Part shown: positions 26,745 to 35,787 of the stretch, piece by piece
Numbering within the stretch: the stretch's first letter is position 1
Layout of the letters: each line of letters begins with the position of its first letter
Origin: Arcobacter nitrofigilis DSM 7299
GTDB taxonomy: Bacteria > Campylobacterota > Campylobacteria > Campylobacterales > Arcobacteraceae
Direction: 5' to 3'
NCBI RefSeq assembly: GCF_000092245.1
Contig: NC_014166.1
Coordinates: 992,001-1,056,000, forward strand
DNA length: 64,000 bases
Translations under genes and position numbers: made by a program
Notes under the pieces: model-generated
What the model saw: the letters and a program-made list of their open reading frames with translations, nothing else
Told to the model about the DNA's origin: nothing
Database searches by the model: none

Positions 26745-28244
26745 ATGGAATTATTTACTAATCTAACATACACATACTTTTTGCTGATTCCTCTTGGTGT
26801 ATTTATTGGTATCTTTTTTGGTGCCATTCCAGGGATGACTGCAACAATGGCTGTTGCGGTATGTTTGCCGCTTACTTATTCATTAAATCTTCAAGAAGGG
26901 TTAGCACTATTACTTGGTCTTTATGTAGGTGGAATTTCTGGTGGTTTAGTACCTGCAATTTTACTTAATATTCCAGGTACACCTTCTTCCATTACGACAA
27001 CCTTTGATGGTTATCCAATGACACTAAAAAATCAGGGTGAAGTAGCATTAAAAATGGCAATTACTGCATCACTATTTGGTGGCTTAGTAAGTGCTATTAT
27101 TCTTTTCTTATTTGCACCGCTATTAGCTAATTTTGCAATTAAGTTTTCTTATATTGAGAAATTTTTGATTATATTTTTAGCACTTACTGTAATAGCATCT
27201 TTATCAAAAAATTTATTATTTGGGATTTTTAGTGGGGTACTTGGAATACTGATAAGTCTAATTGGTGTTTATAGTATTGATCTTGGAGGTAATGGAGAAT
27301 TTCGTTTAGTTCCTGATTTTCTTCAGACTTATCTCCATGATGGATTTTCTTTGTTACCTGTGCTTATAGGACTTTTTGGCTTAGGAACAATTTTAGAAGA
27401 GGCTGAAAAAGGTGTAAAAGAAGAGCCAATGAGCAAAATGGACAAGCTTGATAATCAAGAAAGATTTTCTTTTAAAATATTTAAAGGACAGTTTACTAAT
27501 TTGATAAGATCAAGTTTTATTGGTACTTTTGTTGGAATGTTACCAGGTGTTGGAGGAAGTGCAGCTTCAGTATTAGCATATACTCAAACTAAAAACTTCT
27601 CTAAAAATCCAGAAAAATTAGGAACAGGTGCGCCAGAGGGTGTTATTGCCTCAGAATCTGCAAATAATGGACTTACGGGTGGTGCTTTGATTCCTTTATT
27701 ATCCCTTGGTATTCCAGGGGATAGTACTACTGCTGTTTTAATTGGTGCTTTTACTCTTCAAGGTATTCAAGTTGGACCACTTTTTATTAATGAGCACCTT
27801 TCTGATTGGAATACAATTATGCTAGCTTTAGTACTTGCTAATATTGCTATGTTTATAATTATGTTTTATGCTATTAAGTATATTGCAAAAGTTATTACTG
27901 TACCTAAATATATACTTTATCCACTCATTATTATGATGTGTGTAGTTGGTTCTTATGCAATTAATTATGGTGTAATGTTTGATGTCTGGACACTACTTAT
28001 TTTTGGTCTTTTTGGATATTTAGGTCAGAAAGTTGGCATTGAATTGGCACCTTTTATTATAGGATTTATTCTTGGTAAGTCAGCAGAAATATACTTTGTT
28101 AAAAGTCTTGAATCTTTTGGAACTTATACAATTTTCTTTACAAAAAGTCCTATTGCTATGTTTCTTTGGGTATTAATATTTTTATCAATAGCATACTCTA
28201 TTTTTTCTGCAATAAAAAATTCTAGAAATCAAAAGTTGCAATAA
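26745..28244 (+). CDS. TctA-like large membrane subunit
   Basis: A 499-residue protein with 10-12 helices and the TctA hallmarks [53 protein letters not shown] and [17 protein letters not shown]. It is the sodium- or proton-coupled channel of the transporter. Its stop overlaps the garD ATG by one base, which ties transport and galactarate breakdown together. Confidence 0.93.
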   Translation: MELFTNLTYTYFLLIPLGVFIGIFFGAIPGMTATMAVAVCLPLTYSLNLQEGLALLLGLYVGGISGGLVPAILLNIPGTPSSITTTFDGYPMTLKNQGEVALKMAITASLFGGLVSAIILFLFAPLLANFAIKFSYIEKFLIIFLALTVIASLSKNLLFGIFSGVLGILISLIGVYSIDLGGNGEFRLVPDFLQTYLHDGFSLLPVLIGLFGLGTILEEAEKGVKEEPMSKMDKLDNQERFSFKIFKGQFTNLIRSSFIGTFVGMLPGVGGSAASVLAYTQTKNFSKNPEKLGTGAPEGVIASESANNGLTGGALIPLLSLGIPGDSTTAVLIGAFTLQGIQVGPLFINEHLSDWNTIMLALVLANIAMFIIMFYAIKYIAKVITVPKYILYPLIIMMCVVGSYAINYGVMFDVWTLLIFGLFGYLGQKVGIELAPFIIGFILGKSAEIYFVKSLESFGTYTIFFTKSPIAMFLWVLIFLSIAYSIFSAIKNSRNQKLQ

Positions 28245-29788
28245 TGGAAAAAACTATGAAAAGTGAAACCGATTATATTTCTATTCAAATTAATGAACTT
28301 GATAATGTTGCTGTCATAGTTGAATCAGGGGGACTAAAAAAAGGAGCTATTTTAAATAATGGTATTTCCTTAGTTGATGATATTCCTCAAGGTCATAAAG
28401 TGGCACTTAAGGAGTTTAAAAGAGGTGATGCAGTAATTAGATATGGAGAAGTAATTGGTTATGTTGAAAAAGATCTTCCTAAAGGTAGTTGGATTTTTGA
28501 AGGTGTAATGGTAATGCCCGAAGCTCCAAAGTTAGAAGAGTATAAATTTAACTTAAAAAAAATCAAGGAATCAGAACCCTTAGTTGGATATACATTTGAG
28601 GGATATAAGAATTTAGATGGTTCAGTTGGTACTCGAAATATTCTTGGTATAACAACTAGCGTTCAGTGTGTAGCTGGGGTATTAAATGTTGTTGTAAAAA
28701 AGATAAAAGATGAGTTACTTTATAAGTATCCAAATGTGGATGATGTAGTTGCTTTAAATCATACTTATGGTTGTGGTGTTGCAATTGATGCACCTGCTGC
28801 TATTATACCAATAAGAACTGTTCAAAATCTTGCTAAAAACCCAAATCTTGGTAATGAAGTTTTAGTTTTGGGACTTGGTTGTGAGAAGCTTAGTCCAGAC
28901 CGTTTGGTTCCAAATAATAATTTAAATCCAGAAGAAAAAGTAATTCTTAAACTTCATGATTTTGATGGTTTTGAGGCTATGGTATCTGGAATTATGGCTT
29001 TAGCAGAACAAAAGCTTAAAAGACTAAATAAACGTAAAAGGGAAACTTGTCCTGTATCAGATTTAGTTATTGGAATGCAATGTGGAGGAAGTGATGCTTT
29101 TTCAGGTTTCACTGCAAATCCTGCTGTTGGTTTTGCTAGTGATTTGATTGTTCGGGCTGGAGGAACTGTTCTTTTTTCTGAAGTTACTGAAGTGCGCGAT
29201 GGTATACAGTTATTATTACCAAGAGTTGCTAATGAAGAAGTAGGAAAAGCTTTAATAGATGAGATGCAATGGTATGATGATTATTTAAAAGCTGGTAGTG
29301 TTGATAGGAGTGCAAATACAACTCCTGGAAATAAAGCTGGTGGATTATCTAATATAGTAGAAAAATCCCTTGGGTCAATTATTAAATCTGGAACAAGTAC
29401 TATTGTTGATGTTTTAAAACCTGGTGAAAAAGTTAGAAAAAAAGGTTTGGTTTTTGCTGCAACTCCATCTAGTGATTTTGTTTGTGGCACTTTACAATTA
29501 TCCTCAGGTATAAGTATGCAAGTATTCACTACAGGTCGTGGGACTCCCTATGGACTTGCAATGGCACCTGTAATAAAGTTATCAAGTCGTATGGATTTAA
29601 GTTTACGTTGGCATGATTTGATTGATCTTGATGCTGGACGTATTGCAACTGGTAGTATTAGTATTGCTGATGTTGGGTGGGAATTATTTAAATTAATTTT
29701 AGAAGTTGCAAGTGGAAAAAAATCAGCTGCTGAACGTTTGGGGCTCAAAAATGACTTGGTTTTATTTAATCCTGCTCCAATTACATGA
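28244..29788 (+). CDS. garD: Galactarate dehydratase
   Basis: A 514-residue UxaA/GarD-family Fe(II)-dependent dehydratase. An N-terminal SAF-like domain ([20 protein letters not shown]) is followed by the large domain with [58 protein letters not shown] and TGRGTPYG. It matches E. coli GarD along its length rather than altronate dehydratase. It converts galactarate to 5-keto-4-deoxyglucarate, the same intermediate as GudD, so both sugar acids converge here. Confidence 0.93.
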   Translation: MEKTMKSETDYISIQINELDNVAVIVESGGLKKGAILNNGISLVDDIPQGHKVALKEFKRGDAVIRYGEVIGYVEKDLPKGSWIFEGVMVMPEAPKLEEYKFNLKKIKESEPLVGYTFEGYKNLDGSVGTRNILGITTSVQCVAGVLNVVVKKIKDELLYKYPNVDDVVALNHTYGCGVAIDAPAAIIPIRTVQNLAKNPNLGNEVLVLGLGCEKLSPDRLVPNNNLNPEEKVILKLHDFDGFEAMVSGIMALAEQKLKRLNKRKRETCPVSDLVIGMQCGGSDAFSGFTANPAVGFASDLIVRAGGTVLFSEVTEVRDGIQLLLPRVANEEVGKALIDEMQWYDDYLKAGSVDRSANTTPGNKAGGLSNIVEKSLGSIIKSGTSTIVDVLKPGEKVRKKGLVFAATPSSDFVCGTLQLSSGISMQVFTTGRGTPYGLAMAPVIKLSSRMDLSLRWHDLIDLDAGRIATGSISIADVGWELFKLILEVASGKKSAAERLGLKNDLVLFNPAPIT

Positions 29789-29809
29789 TTATTAATTTAA
29801 GGATGAAAG

Positions 29810-30643
29810 ATGGTGTATAAAAAGATATTTTTTCCTATTGGTGGAGGAGATGAATTAGAAGAGAGACTTTATGGAGCTTTTTTAATTGCAAAGTATTTCA
29901 ATGTGAATTTAGAAGTTTTGCAATCATATTTTCAAACATCAAAAGGAATTGCAGATGAATTTATTTTTCCAAAAGAGATTCATGATTCTATTGATGACAT
30001 ATTAAAAAATAAATTAGAAAATGAAAAGAAAGAATTTTTAGCATTAGTTGAAAAAGTTAAAAATGATTTATCAATAAAAGAAGATGAGAATTTAAAAATT
30101 AGTATTAAACTAAAAGAAGGAATTAGAAGTTCAATGATTGAACTTTATTCAAAAATTTCTGATTTAGTAATTGTTGCTAATCCTCCATCAGGAATTCCTA
30201 CTGCTACATTTGAAGCAATAGTTCAAAAAACTGGTAAATCAGTAATAATGTTTCCAAGAATTATGCGAAAGTTTTCTGTAGATTCCATTTTAGTTGGGTG
30301 GAATAATTCTCCTGAAGCATCTAGAGCTTTAACTTCTTCAATTGAGCTTTTAAAAGTTGCAAAAAGAGTTGAAATAATAATTGCCAAAGAGTATATAAAG
30401 TATGACTCTTTATTAGATGATATGCTTGAATATTTAAAAATGCATGGAATTATTGCCACTATTAAAATTGTGAATACGACAATGATTCCTGGAGAAACTT
30501 TATTATCACATGCTACAAATGGAAGTTTTGATTTAATAGTTGCAGGTGCATCATCACACAAAGGTTTTAGAGAATTAATGCTTGGTGGAACAACAAGGTA
30601 TCTTTTAGAAAATGCCAATATTCCTATTTTTTTATCACAATAA
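29810..30643 (+). CDS. Universal stress protein, tandem UspA domains
   Basis: A 277-residue protein with an N-terminal diverged Usp half and a C-terminal half carrying the ATP-binding loop GASSHKGFRELMLGGTTRYLL. It follows garD by 21 bases and so is probably in the same transcript. A specific role in aldarate use is unknown. UspA genes commonly accompany dicarboxylate transporters. Confidence 0.82.
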   Translation: MVYKKIFFPIGGGDELEERLYGAFLIAKYFNVNLEVLQSYFQTSKGIADEFIFPKEIHDSIDDILKNKLENEKKEFLALVEKVKNDLSIKEDENLKISIKLKEGIRSSMIELYSKISDLVIVANPPSGIPTATFEAIVQKTGKSVIMFPRIMRKFSVDSILVGWNNSPEASRALTSSIELLKVAKRVEIIIAKEYIKYDSLLDDMLEYLKMHGIIATIKIVNTTMIPGETLLSHATNGSFDLIVAGASSHKGFRELMLGGTTRYLLENANIPIFLSQ

Positions 30644-30685
30644 TTTTATTATTGTAGTTTATTAAAATATAATAAATGCAATAAT

Positions 30686-30725
30686 AAGTACTAGTTTGAT
30701 ATACTAATATATTAAACTACTACTT
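30686..30725 (+). promoter_or_regulatory. Operator of the gntR gene (aldarate regulon site 3)
   Basis: AAGTACTAGTTT (30686-30697) and AAACTACTACTT (30714-30725) are inverted arms matching at 11 of 12 positions. The inner ACTAATATATTA repeats the core of sites 1 and 2. It lies just before the regulator gene, which suggests autoregulation. Confidence 0.65.
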
Positions 30726-30743
30726 ATTAGGAATGGAAGTAAT

Positions 30744-31400
30744 ATGATAAATGCAACAAAAAAAGCTTATGATGAAATCTTAAGAAGAATTTTAACACTT
30801 GAGTTACCTCCTGGTACTTATATTTCTAGAAATGACATAGCTGAACAATTAGAAATTAGTAAAACACCAATTAGAGAGGCTTTACAGCTTTTAGAACAAG
30901 ATAAGCTAGTTAAAATTTTTCCTCAGTCAAAGACTTTAGTGTCAAAAATAAATGTAGATGAAATTAAAAAGAGTAATTTTTTAAGAGTTGCAATTGAAGC
31001 AGAAGTTATCAAGACTATGATTGAAAAATATGATAGAGAAGCTTTAAAAAGATTAGAGGCAAATTTAAAAAAACAAGAATCTGTATTGGAAGATTATGAA
31101 AAGCTTTTTGAATTTGATGAATTAGATAAAGAGTTTCACAGCATAATGTTTGAATCTGTAGGACAAGAAGAATTAAATGATTTATTGAGATCAAAAATGG
31201 GACATAAGAAAAGAGCAAACAGATTGGAACTTCCTAAAAATGGGAAAGTAAAAAAACTTTATGAAGACCATAAAAGTATATATGATGCAATAAAAGAAAA
31301 AGACAAAAAGAAAGCTGATGAATGTATAAGGACTCATCTTTCAAGAACAATTTCGAGAATTGAAGAATTAAAAAAAGAAAAACCTCATTTCTTTGATTAA
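30744..31400 (+). CDS. GntR-family (FCD/FadR subfamily) regulator of the aldarate cluster
   Basis: A 218-residue protein. The winged HTH at 1-70 contains SRNDIAEQLEISKTPIREALQLLEQ; the FCD ligand domain follows, with candidate metal or ligand residues Asp/His in DKEFH, His in EDHKSI and His in RTHLSRT. Operator-like palindromes before its own gene, gudD and tctC make it the likely aldarate-responsive repressor. Confidence 0.88.
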   Translation: MINATKKAYDEILRRILTLELPPGTYISRNDIAEQLEISKTPIREALQLLEQDKLVKIFPQSKTLVSKINVDEIKKSNFLRVAIEAEVIKTMIEKYDREALKRLEANLKKQESVLEDYEKLFEFDELDKEFHSIMFESVGQEELNDLLRSKMGHKKRANRLELPKNGKVKKLYEDHKSIYDAIKEKDKKKADECIRTHLSRTISRIEELKKEKPHFFD

Positions 31401-31439
31401 AATTTATGAGGATTCTTTAAAATATAAAAAGGAACTCAA

Positions 31440-32891
31440 ATGCAAAAAAGAACAAAAATATTAGCAACTTTAGGACCAGCAAGTGATACAATAGAAATAA
31501 TAGAAGGATTGATAAAAGCTGGGGCAAATATGTTTAGACTAAACTTTTCACATGGAAGCCATGAATATCATTTAAATACCTTAAATAATATCAGAAAAGC
31601 AATGGAAAATTTAAATACAACTGTTGCAGTTTTACAAGATATCTCAGGACCAAAGGTAAGATTAGGGGATTTAAAAGAGCCTTTTGAGTTGAGAAAAGGG
31701 GATACTATAAGATTTGTAAAAGATGATATAGTAGGGTATCAAGAGAGTGAAACTGAATATGTAGCCTCTTTAAATTATCCAGAATTACTTGATAAAGTAA
31801 AAAAAGATGAATATATTTATTTGTATGATGGAACAATTAGAGCAAAAGTAATAGAAACAGGAGCTCAAGTAAAAGCAGAAATAGAAAATCATGGGAAATT
31901 AGGATCACGAAAAGGTGTAAACTTTCCTAATACTATAATTGATATTGATGTAATTACTGAAAAAGATGAAAAAGATATCGCTTGGGGAGTTGAAAATAAA
32001 GTTGATTATTTTGCAATCTCTTTTGTGCAAAATAAAAAAGATATGGAACATGCAAGAAAACTTTTAAATGGTTATCATGGAAAACTAATTGCAAAAATAG
32101 AAAAATTTGATGCAGTTGAAAACATAGATGAAATTATGGAAGCTAGTGATGGACTAATGGTAGCTAGAGGAGACTTAGGAATAGAAGTTCCTTATTATGA
32201 AGTTCCAACTATTCAAAAAAGACTTATTAAAAAAGCAAATGCAGCTTGTAAACCAGTAATAACAGCAACTCAAATGCTTCTTTCTATGACAGAAAATGAA
32301 AGAGCAACAAGAGCAGAGATTTCAGATGTAGCAAATGCAGTTCTAGATGGAACTGATGTAGTAATGCTTTCTGAAGAGAGTGCAGTAGGAACAGATCCTA
32401 TTAATGTTGTGCAAACAATGAGTAATATTATTGCTAAAACAGAAGAGATTTATAACTTTGATAAACAATCTAAATTAGCCTATTTGGATGAATTTGATGT
32501 TATTCAAGGAACAGTTACAAAACTTGCAGATGATTTAGGGGCAAAAGGTATCTTAGCACTTACAAGCTCAGGTAAATCTGCTATGAAAATATCAAGATAT
32601 AGACCAAAAACGAAAATCTTAGCATTTTCGCATAAAAGAAAAACTTTAAACTCTTTATGTGCTATTTGGGGTGTTTATCCTATCACAGTAATAAAAGAAG
32701 GACAAGCTTCTAAAATGATTCAAAAGATGTTAAAAAATCTAGAATCAAGAAATATTTTAGATAAAACAGGACCATATATAGCAACTATTGGATATCCAGC
32801 AGGGATACCAGGAAGTACAAATACTATCAAAATCCTAACAGAAGGTGAGATTGAATATTATTTAAATCTACCTACAAATAAGAAGAAATAA
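31440..32891 (+). CDS. pyk: Pyruvate kinase
   Basis: A 483-residue enzyme: MQKRTKILATLGPAS, MFRLNFSHGSHEYH, the active-site region VARGDLGIEVP, TATQMLLSM and the C-terminal allosteric domain. It turns phosphoenolpyruvate and ADP into pyruvate and ATP. It follows the gntR gene by 39 bases on the same strand. With glycerate kinase making 2-phosphoglycerate upstream, this completes the route from aldarates to pyruvate (enolase is elsewhere). Confidence 0.96.
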   Translation: MQKRTKILATLGPASDTIEIIEGLIKAGANMFRLNFSHGSHEYHLNTLNNIRKAMENLNTTVAVLQDISGPKVRLGDLKEPFELRKGDTIRFVKDDIVGYQESETEYVASLNYPELLDKVKKDEYIYLYDGTIRAKVIETGAQVKAEIENHGKLGSRKGVNFPNTIIDIDVITEKDEKDIAWGVENKVDYFAISFVQNKKDMEHARKLLNGYHGKLIAKIEKFDAVENIDEIMEASDGLMVARGDLGIEVPYYEVPTIQKRLIKKANAACKPVITATQMLLSMTENERATRAEISDVANAVLDGTDVVMLSEESAVGTDPINVVQTMSNIIAKTEEIYNFDKQSKLAYLDEFDVIQGTVTKLADDLGAKGILALTSSGKSAMKISRYRPKTKILAFSHKRKTLNSLCAIWGVYPITVIKEGQASKMIQKMLKNLESRNILDKTGPYIATIGYPAGIPGSTNTIKILTEGEIEYYLNLPTNKKK

Positions 32892-32901
32892 TCTTCTTAT
32901 T
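32877..32901. terminator. Bidirectional hairpin between pyk and the SIMPL gene
   Basis: AATAAGAAGA-AATAA-TCTTCTTATT, a perfect 10-bp stem that overlaps the ends of both convergent genes. Confidence 0.6.
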
Positions 32902-33583
32902 CACAAAGAAAAGTATAATTCGCATTTATTTTAACTTCTAGAGAATCATCAATAGGTTTTGTGATACTAGATGTTTTACTCAATGCTGAAGATTCCATAA
33001 GAGTATTTCTAAGTACAGGTGTATATCTTTGATCTTTAGAAATATTAATGTCTTTAATGCTACAAGTTTTATTAGAAAATAATTTTTCTAAATTTTTTGC
33101 ATAATCAATTGCAAAAGTGTAAGCTTGATTTTCTAATTTTCTATATGAATTTGTTATTTCTTCTTCTGTAAGAATTGGATTAGAAGTACCTATTGATATT
33201 TTATTGATATTTGATTTATTTAAATAATTTATAAACTTGTTTAAACTTTTGGTATCATTATATGTACAAGTAAAATTTATATTAGAGACATATCCTTTTG
33301 TCTCTCTTTTATTATTAATATAAATAACATTTGGATTTATTGAGTATTTACCACCATTACACTCTAAATTTTTATTCTCTTTTAAATCTTTTACTTTCTT
33401 TAGTATTGATTCCATATTATTTTGTATAGTGTCAAAACTAAGACTTTGATTTTCTGCTGAAACATTAATTTTATAGCTACTTGTTTTTGCAGTGCTCGTA
33501 AAAGTTTCATTTAGCGATATTGTTGTTGCACTAGCAATTGTGCATATGCCTAAAAATGTTGTTAGTATTAGTATCTTTTTCAT
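32897..33583 (-). CDS. SIMPL (DUF541) domain protein, secreted
   Basis: A 228-residue protein with a signal peptide (MKKILILTTFLGICTIASA). The SIMPL fold follows, with an oscillating beta/alpha pattern and a C-terminal YTPVLRNTLMESSALS segment; Cys residues (ECNGG, NFTCTY, TCSIKD, FLCE) could form disulfides. It is likely periplasmic. Function is not established in the family. Confidence 0.75.
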   Translation of the reverse strand: MKKILILTTFLGICTIASATTISLNETFTSTAKTSSYKINVSAENQSLSFDTIQNNMESILKKVKDLKENKNLECNGGKYSINPNVIYINNKRETKGYVSNINFTCTYNDTKSLNKFINYLNKSNINKISIGTSNPILTEEEITNSYRKLENQAYTFAIDYAKNLEKLFSNKTCSIKDINISKDQRYTPVLRNTLMESSALSKTSSITKPIDDSLEVKINANYTFLCE

Positions 33584-33768
33584 TATATTCCTTATATATT
33601 ATTTTAAGATATAAGTATATCATTTTTCTTATAATGCATTGTAAATTAATTTTATTTGTTATTTCAACAACAAAATATAGAATAATACAGATTTTATCTA
33701 TCTCTTTGCCATTATTGTCTATAATGCGGTTAAAATAAAAAACAAATATTTAATATAGAAGGTAAATA

Positions 33769-33782
33769 ATGGGATTAGGTGT
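33769..33782 (+). repeat. attL: 14-bp copy of the ychF start
   Basis: ATGGGATTAGGTGT is identical to 39222-39235 and is followed by unrelated sequence. A near-inverted copy (GACTCCTAATCC, 33830-33841) lies about 50 bases inside the element. Confidence 0.7.
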
Positions 33783-33867
33783 CCCAGTACTTAGATGTTT
33801 ATTATTGCCTTTAAACTACCATAATAAAAGACTCCTAATCCAATTTAAGTTTTAAATGAAATACAAA

Positions 33868-33886
33868 AGTCCTTGAATAGTCCTTG
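33868..33886 (+). repeat. Left arm-type direct repeats
   Basis: AGTCCTTG at 33868-33875 and 33879-33886, an 11-base period. The same pair occurs at the right end (39079-39097), which supports integrase arm-binding sites. Confidence 0.65.
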
Positions 33887-33977
33887 TCATAATAAATTAT
33901 GAGTAAATTAAAAAGCTCAATTTTTGTTCAATAATCCCTTAGGGTTTATTGAACTTTGCAGTTTTTACTTTTTGAAC

Positions 33978-34044
33978 ACTTTATGGAACATGGAAAACTC
34001 ACTTGAGTACTTTATGGAACATGGAAAACTCACTTGAGTACTTT
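33978..34044 (+). repeat. 31-bp tandem repeat
   Basis: Two exact 31-bp units (33978-34008 and 34009-34039; each begins ACTTTATGGAACATGG and ends CTTGAGT), and then the first 5 bases of a third. No coding role is seen; probably replication slippage. Confidence 0.9.
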
Positions 34045-34070
34045 GTGTTCCAAAACCTAGGAGATTGTGA

Positions 34071-34120
34071 ACTTAACGCCTCACATTACTGCCTGAATGC
34101 ACACGATATGATTGTTAGCT
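34071..34120 (-). other. attC-like sequence behind the DUF1826 gene
   Basis: Read on the minus strand it starts AGCTAACAA and ends GAGGCGTTAAGT, the last 7 bases fitting the GTTRRRY core of integron attC sites. It is short (50 bases), and the inner boxes are not clear, so it is only a candidate cassette end. Confidence 0.3.
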
Positions 34121-34145
34121 TCATAAGACAAGCCACAACATTTAA

Positions 34146-34826
34146 CTACTTAAAATCTAAAGTTAATATCAAACGCTTTTCATTGGCTATCAATTCTGGT
34201 GAACGGTGGACTAAGCCTGCATTTTCATTACCTTCCCAAAGCGTACCTTTGAGCAATGCAACATCGCCACAATCTAGTTGTTGGATATCACTTTCGCTTT
34301 TGTAAAGGCCAGATTCACTGTCAGGCAAGCCGTTACAACTCCACCCCAGTTTTGTTTGATCAACCAACTCGTGAGGCAACCATTCTGTTGCCATACCTTG
34401 ATAGGTTGTCACAAGACGGCAAGGCACTTTGTCCACATGAAATTTAGGGCACATTGCTCGATCTAAAACTTTCAAACGCATGCCTGCTTGTTTAAGTTCA
34501 AATAAATAACAAAACATATCCACAAGCTCAGCAATATCTTCGCTAACTTCGGTCATATTGTTATCAAAAGATTCACTAACACGCGAAAGCGCATCTTGTG
34601 GTGTTAAAATCATTTCCTTTTGGAATGTAGGATTCAATGCTAAAAATTCTTTTACCGAATATTGTAAACTAGCAGGTTTCTCACGCCGCCAAATGGCTAT
34701 ATTGATCTCTTCCTGATATATATCGCTCAAAACCGTTGGCTGTTTATCCTGGGTCATATGTCGGCACATGCCTCCTGCTTGACTCCATTCACCAGCAAAA
34801 TTGAGATTCTTTTCATTCATCATCAT
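34146..34826 (-). CDS. DUF1826 domain protein
   Basis: About 226 residues. It resembles the DUF1826 family of gammaproteobacteria (IAIWRREKP...; CPKFHVDKVPCRLVTTYQG; GDVALLKG; VHRSP...RLILTLD), which have cupin-like metal-site residues (FHVD, VHRSP). The family has been linked by neighbourhood to zinc-limitation genes, but its activity is unknown. GC and codon use are clearly higher than in the surrounding AT-rich genes, so it is a transferred gene. AAAGGAG lies inside the longest possible frame (start 34841), so translation more likely begins at one of the three ATG codons at 34826-34818. Confidence 0.8.
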   Translation of the reverse strand: MMMNEKNLNFAGEWSQAGGMCRHMTQDKQPTVLSDIYQEEINIAIWRREKPASLQYSVKEFLALNPTFQKEMILTPQDALSRVSESFDNNMTEVSEDIAELVDMFCYLFELKQAGMRLKVLDRAMCPKFHVDKVPCRLVTTYQGMATEWLPHELVDQTKLGWSCNGLPDSESGLYKSESDIQQLDCGDVALLKGTLWEGNENAGLVHRSPELIANEKRLILTLDFK

Positions 34827-34841
34827 TTTCTCCTTTAACAT

Positions 34842-35108
34842 TCATTGATGTTCATGTTCATCAAGCATATTTCTAATTTTTTTATACATATCTTTTGCAT
34901 CTTTATTTGATAGTTTTTTTTCTTCAATCAGTTTTAAAACTTGATTTAATTCTTCAATAAAAGATACAATATCTTTTTTTGCTTCAATAATCTCTTCTTC
35001 TTCATTTCCTTTTTCTATTTCTTCATTTAACTCATCTAATAAAGCTTGTGATTCTGGTAACATCACATTAAATACTATACTTTCTAATTCTACTTTTATA
35101 TTTTTCAC
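34842..35108 (-). CDS. Small acidic coiled-coil protein
   Basis: 88 residues, Glu/Lys-rich, mostly helical with a probable coiled coil at 25-75. No family is recognised. It has native-like AT-rich composition and is the third gene after dksA on the minus strand (dksA, 84-residue protein, this gene). Its stop abuts the upstream ATG of the DUF1826 frame. Confidence 0.55.
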   Translation of the reverse strand: MKNIKVELESIVFNVMLPESQALLDELNEEIEKGNEEEEIIEAKKDIVSFIEELNQVLKLIEEKKLSNKDAKDMYKKIRNMLDEHEHQ

Positions 35109-35126
35109 TTATTCCCTTATTTTTAG

Positions 35127-35381
35127 TTATTCTTCATAGCCAAATTTAATTGCATAATCATTAATCTTCTTTTTAACAAGTTCATGCTCCCAACCATGTC
35201 TTTTTGCAAAATTCTCAATCTCTATCTCTCTTTGTTCTAAGGTACAAAATATAAATATTCTTTTTAAAAAAGGTTGAGGAATTTGTATTGCAACCATTTG
35301 AAAATAGTTCTCTTTACAGCTTTTAGAACAAAAAGCTTTATTCATAGGTATTTTTTTACCACAGTATGGGCAATTTGACAT
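35127..35381 (-). CDS. Small zinc-ribbon protein
   Basis: 84 residues with CPYCGKKIPMNKAFCSKSC, a C-X2-C...C-X3-C zinc site like that of YacG/DUF2116-type proteins. A helical C terminus follows (EQREIEIENFAKRHGWEHELV). Function is unknown. It lies between dksA and the acidic small protein. Confidence 0.65.
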   Translation of the reverse strand: MSNCPYCGKKIPMNKAFCSKSCKENYFQMVAIQIPQPFLKRIFIFCTLEQREIEIENFAKRHGWEHELVKKKINDYAIKFGYEE

Positions 35382-35412
35382 TATCTTTCCTTTTTATATA
35401 CACAAGCTAAAT

Positions 35413-35772
35413 CTAGGATTTTTGTTCTTTTTCATAAATCGGTCTACAATATATACAAAATCTAGCATGTGGTTTAGCTCTAAGTCTTTTTATTCCCACT
35501 GGTTCATCGCACATTTCACAAATATTATAAGTGCCATTCTCAATCTTTTTTAAAGCGTGTTCAATCTCTCTTAACTCTTCAATTTGCTTTTCTCTAAGAA
35601 TACTTAAATTATATGTATCAGTTGAAAGCTCCGCAAAATCTGTCTCATCTCCTTTTGTGTCACGATGAAGTTCTTCAATAAAACCTTGACTTGATGTTGT
35701 TTCTTGAAGTAGTTTTTCTTTTTTCTCTAAAAGTTTGTTTTTTAACTCTTCTATATGCTCTTCTTTTAACAT
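35413..35772 (-). CDS. dksA: DksA/TraR family C4 zinc-finger protein
   Basis: 119 residues. The coiled coil at 1-75 carries the acidic tip (DETDFAELSTD), and the C4 zinc finger is Cys85, Cys88, Cys106 and Cys109. It binds RNA polymerase through the secondary channel with ppGpp in known members. All four Cys are kept, so it is not the zinc-free DksA2 type. It follows hisI-ribA by 15 bases. Confidence 0.88.
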   Translation of the reverse strand: MLKEEHIEELKNKLLEKKEKLLQETTSSQGFIEELHRDTKGDETDFAELSTDTYNLSILREKQIEELREIEHALKKIENGTYNICEMCDEPVGIKRLRAKPHARFCIYCRPIYEKEQKS

Positions 35773-35787
35773 AACATTATCCTTTAT

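Larger units (their letters stand above)
33584..34145. other. Non-coding left end of the ychF-linked element
   Basis: The sequence holds, in order: a -10-like TATAAT (33720-33725) and GAAGG ribosome site that lead to the broken ychF start at 33769, the 14-bp attL repeat, paired AGTCCTT repeats, a 31-bp tandem duplication, and an attC-like stretch behind the DUF1826 gene. No gene is seen. Confidence 0.6.

Noticed and set aside
33978-34044. CRISPR-like repeat
   Set aside because: The 31-bp units are directly joined without spacers and occur only twice; a tandem duplication, not an array. No cas genes are present.
34003-34466. Plus-strand open frames over the DUF1826 gene
   Set aside because: They are antisense shadows of a well-supported minus-strand gene of higher GC and have no ribosome sites or recognisable motifs.
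35413-35772. Zinc-free DksA2
   Set aside because: All four zinc-finger cysteines are present, so it is the ordinary zinc-binding type.
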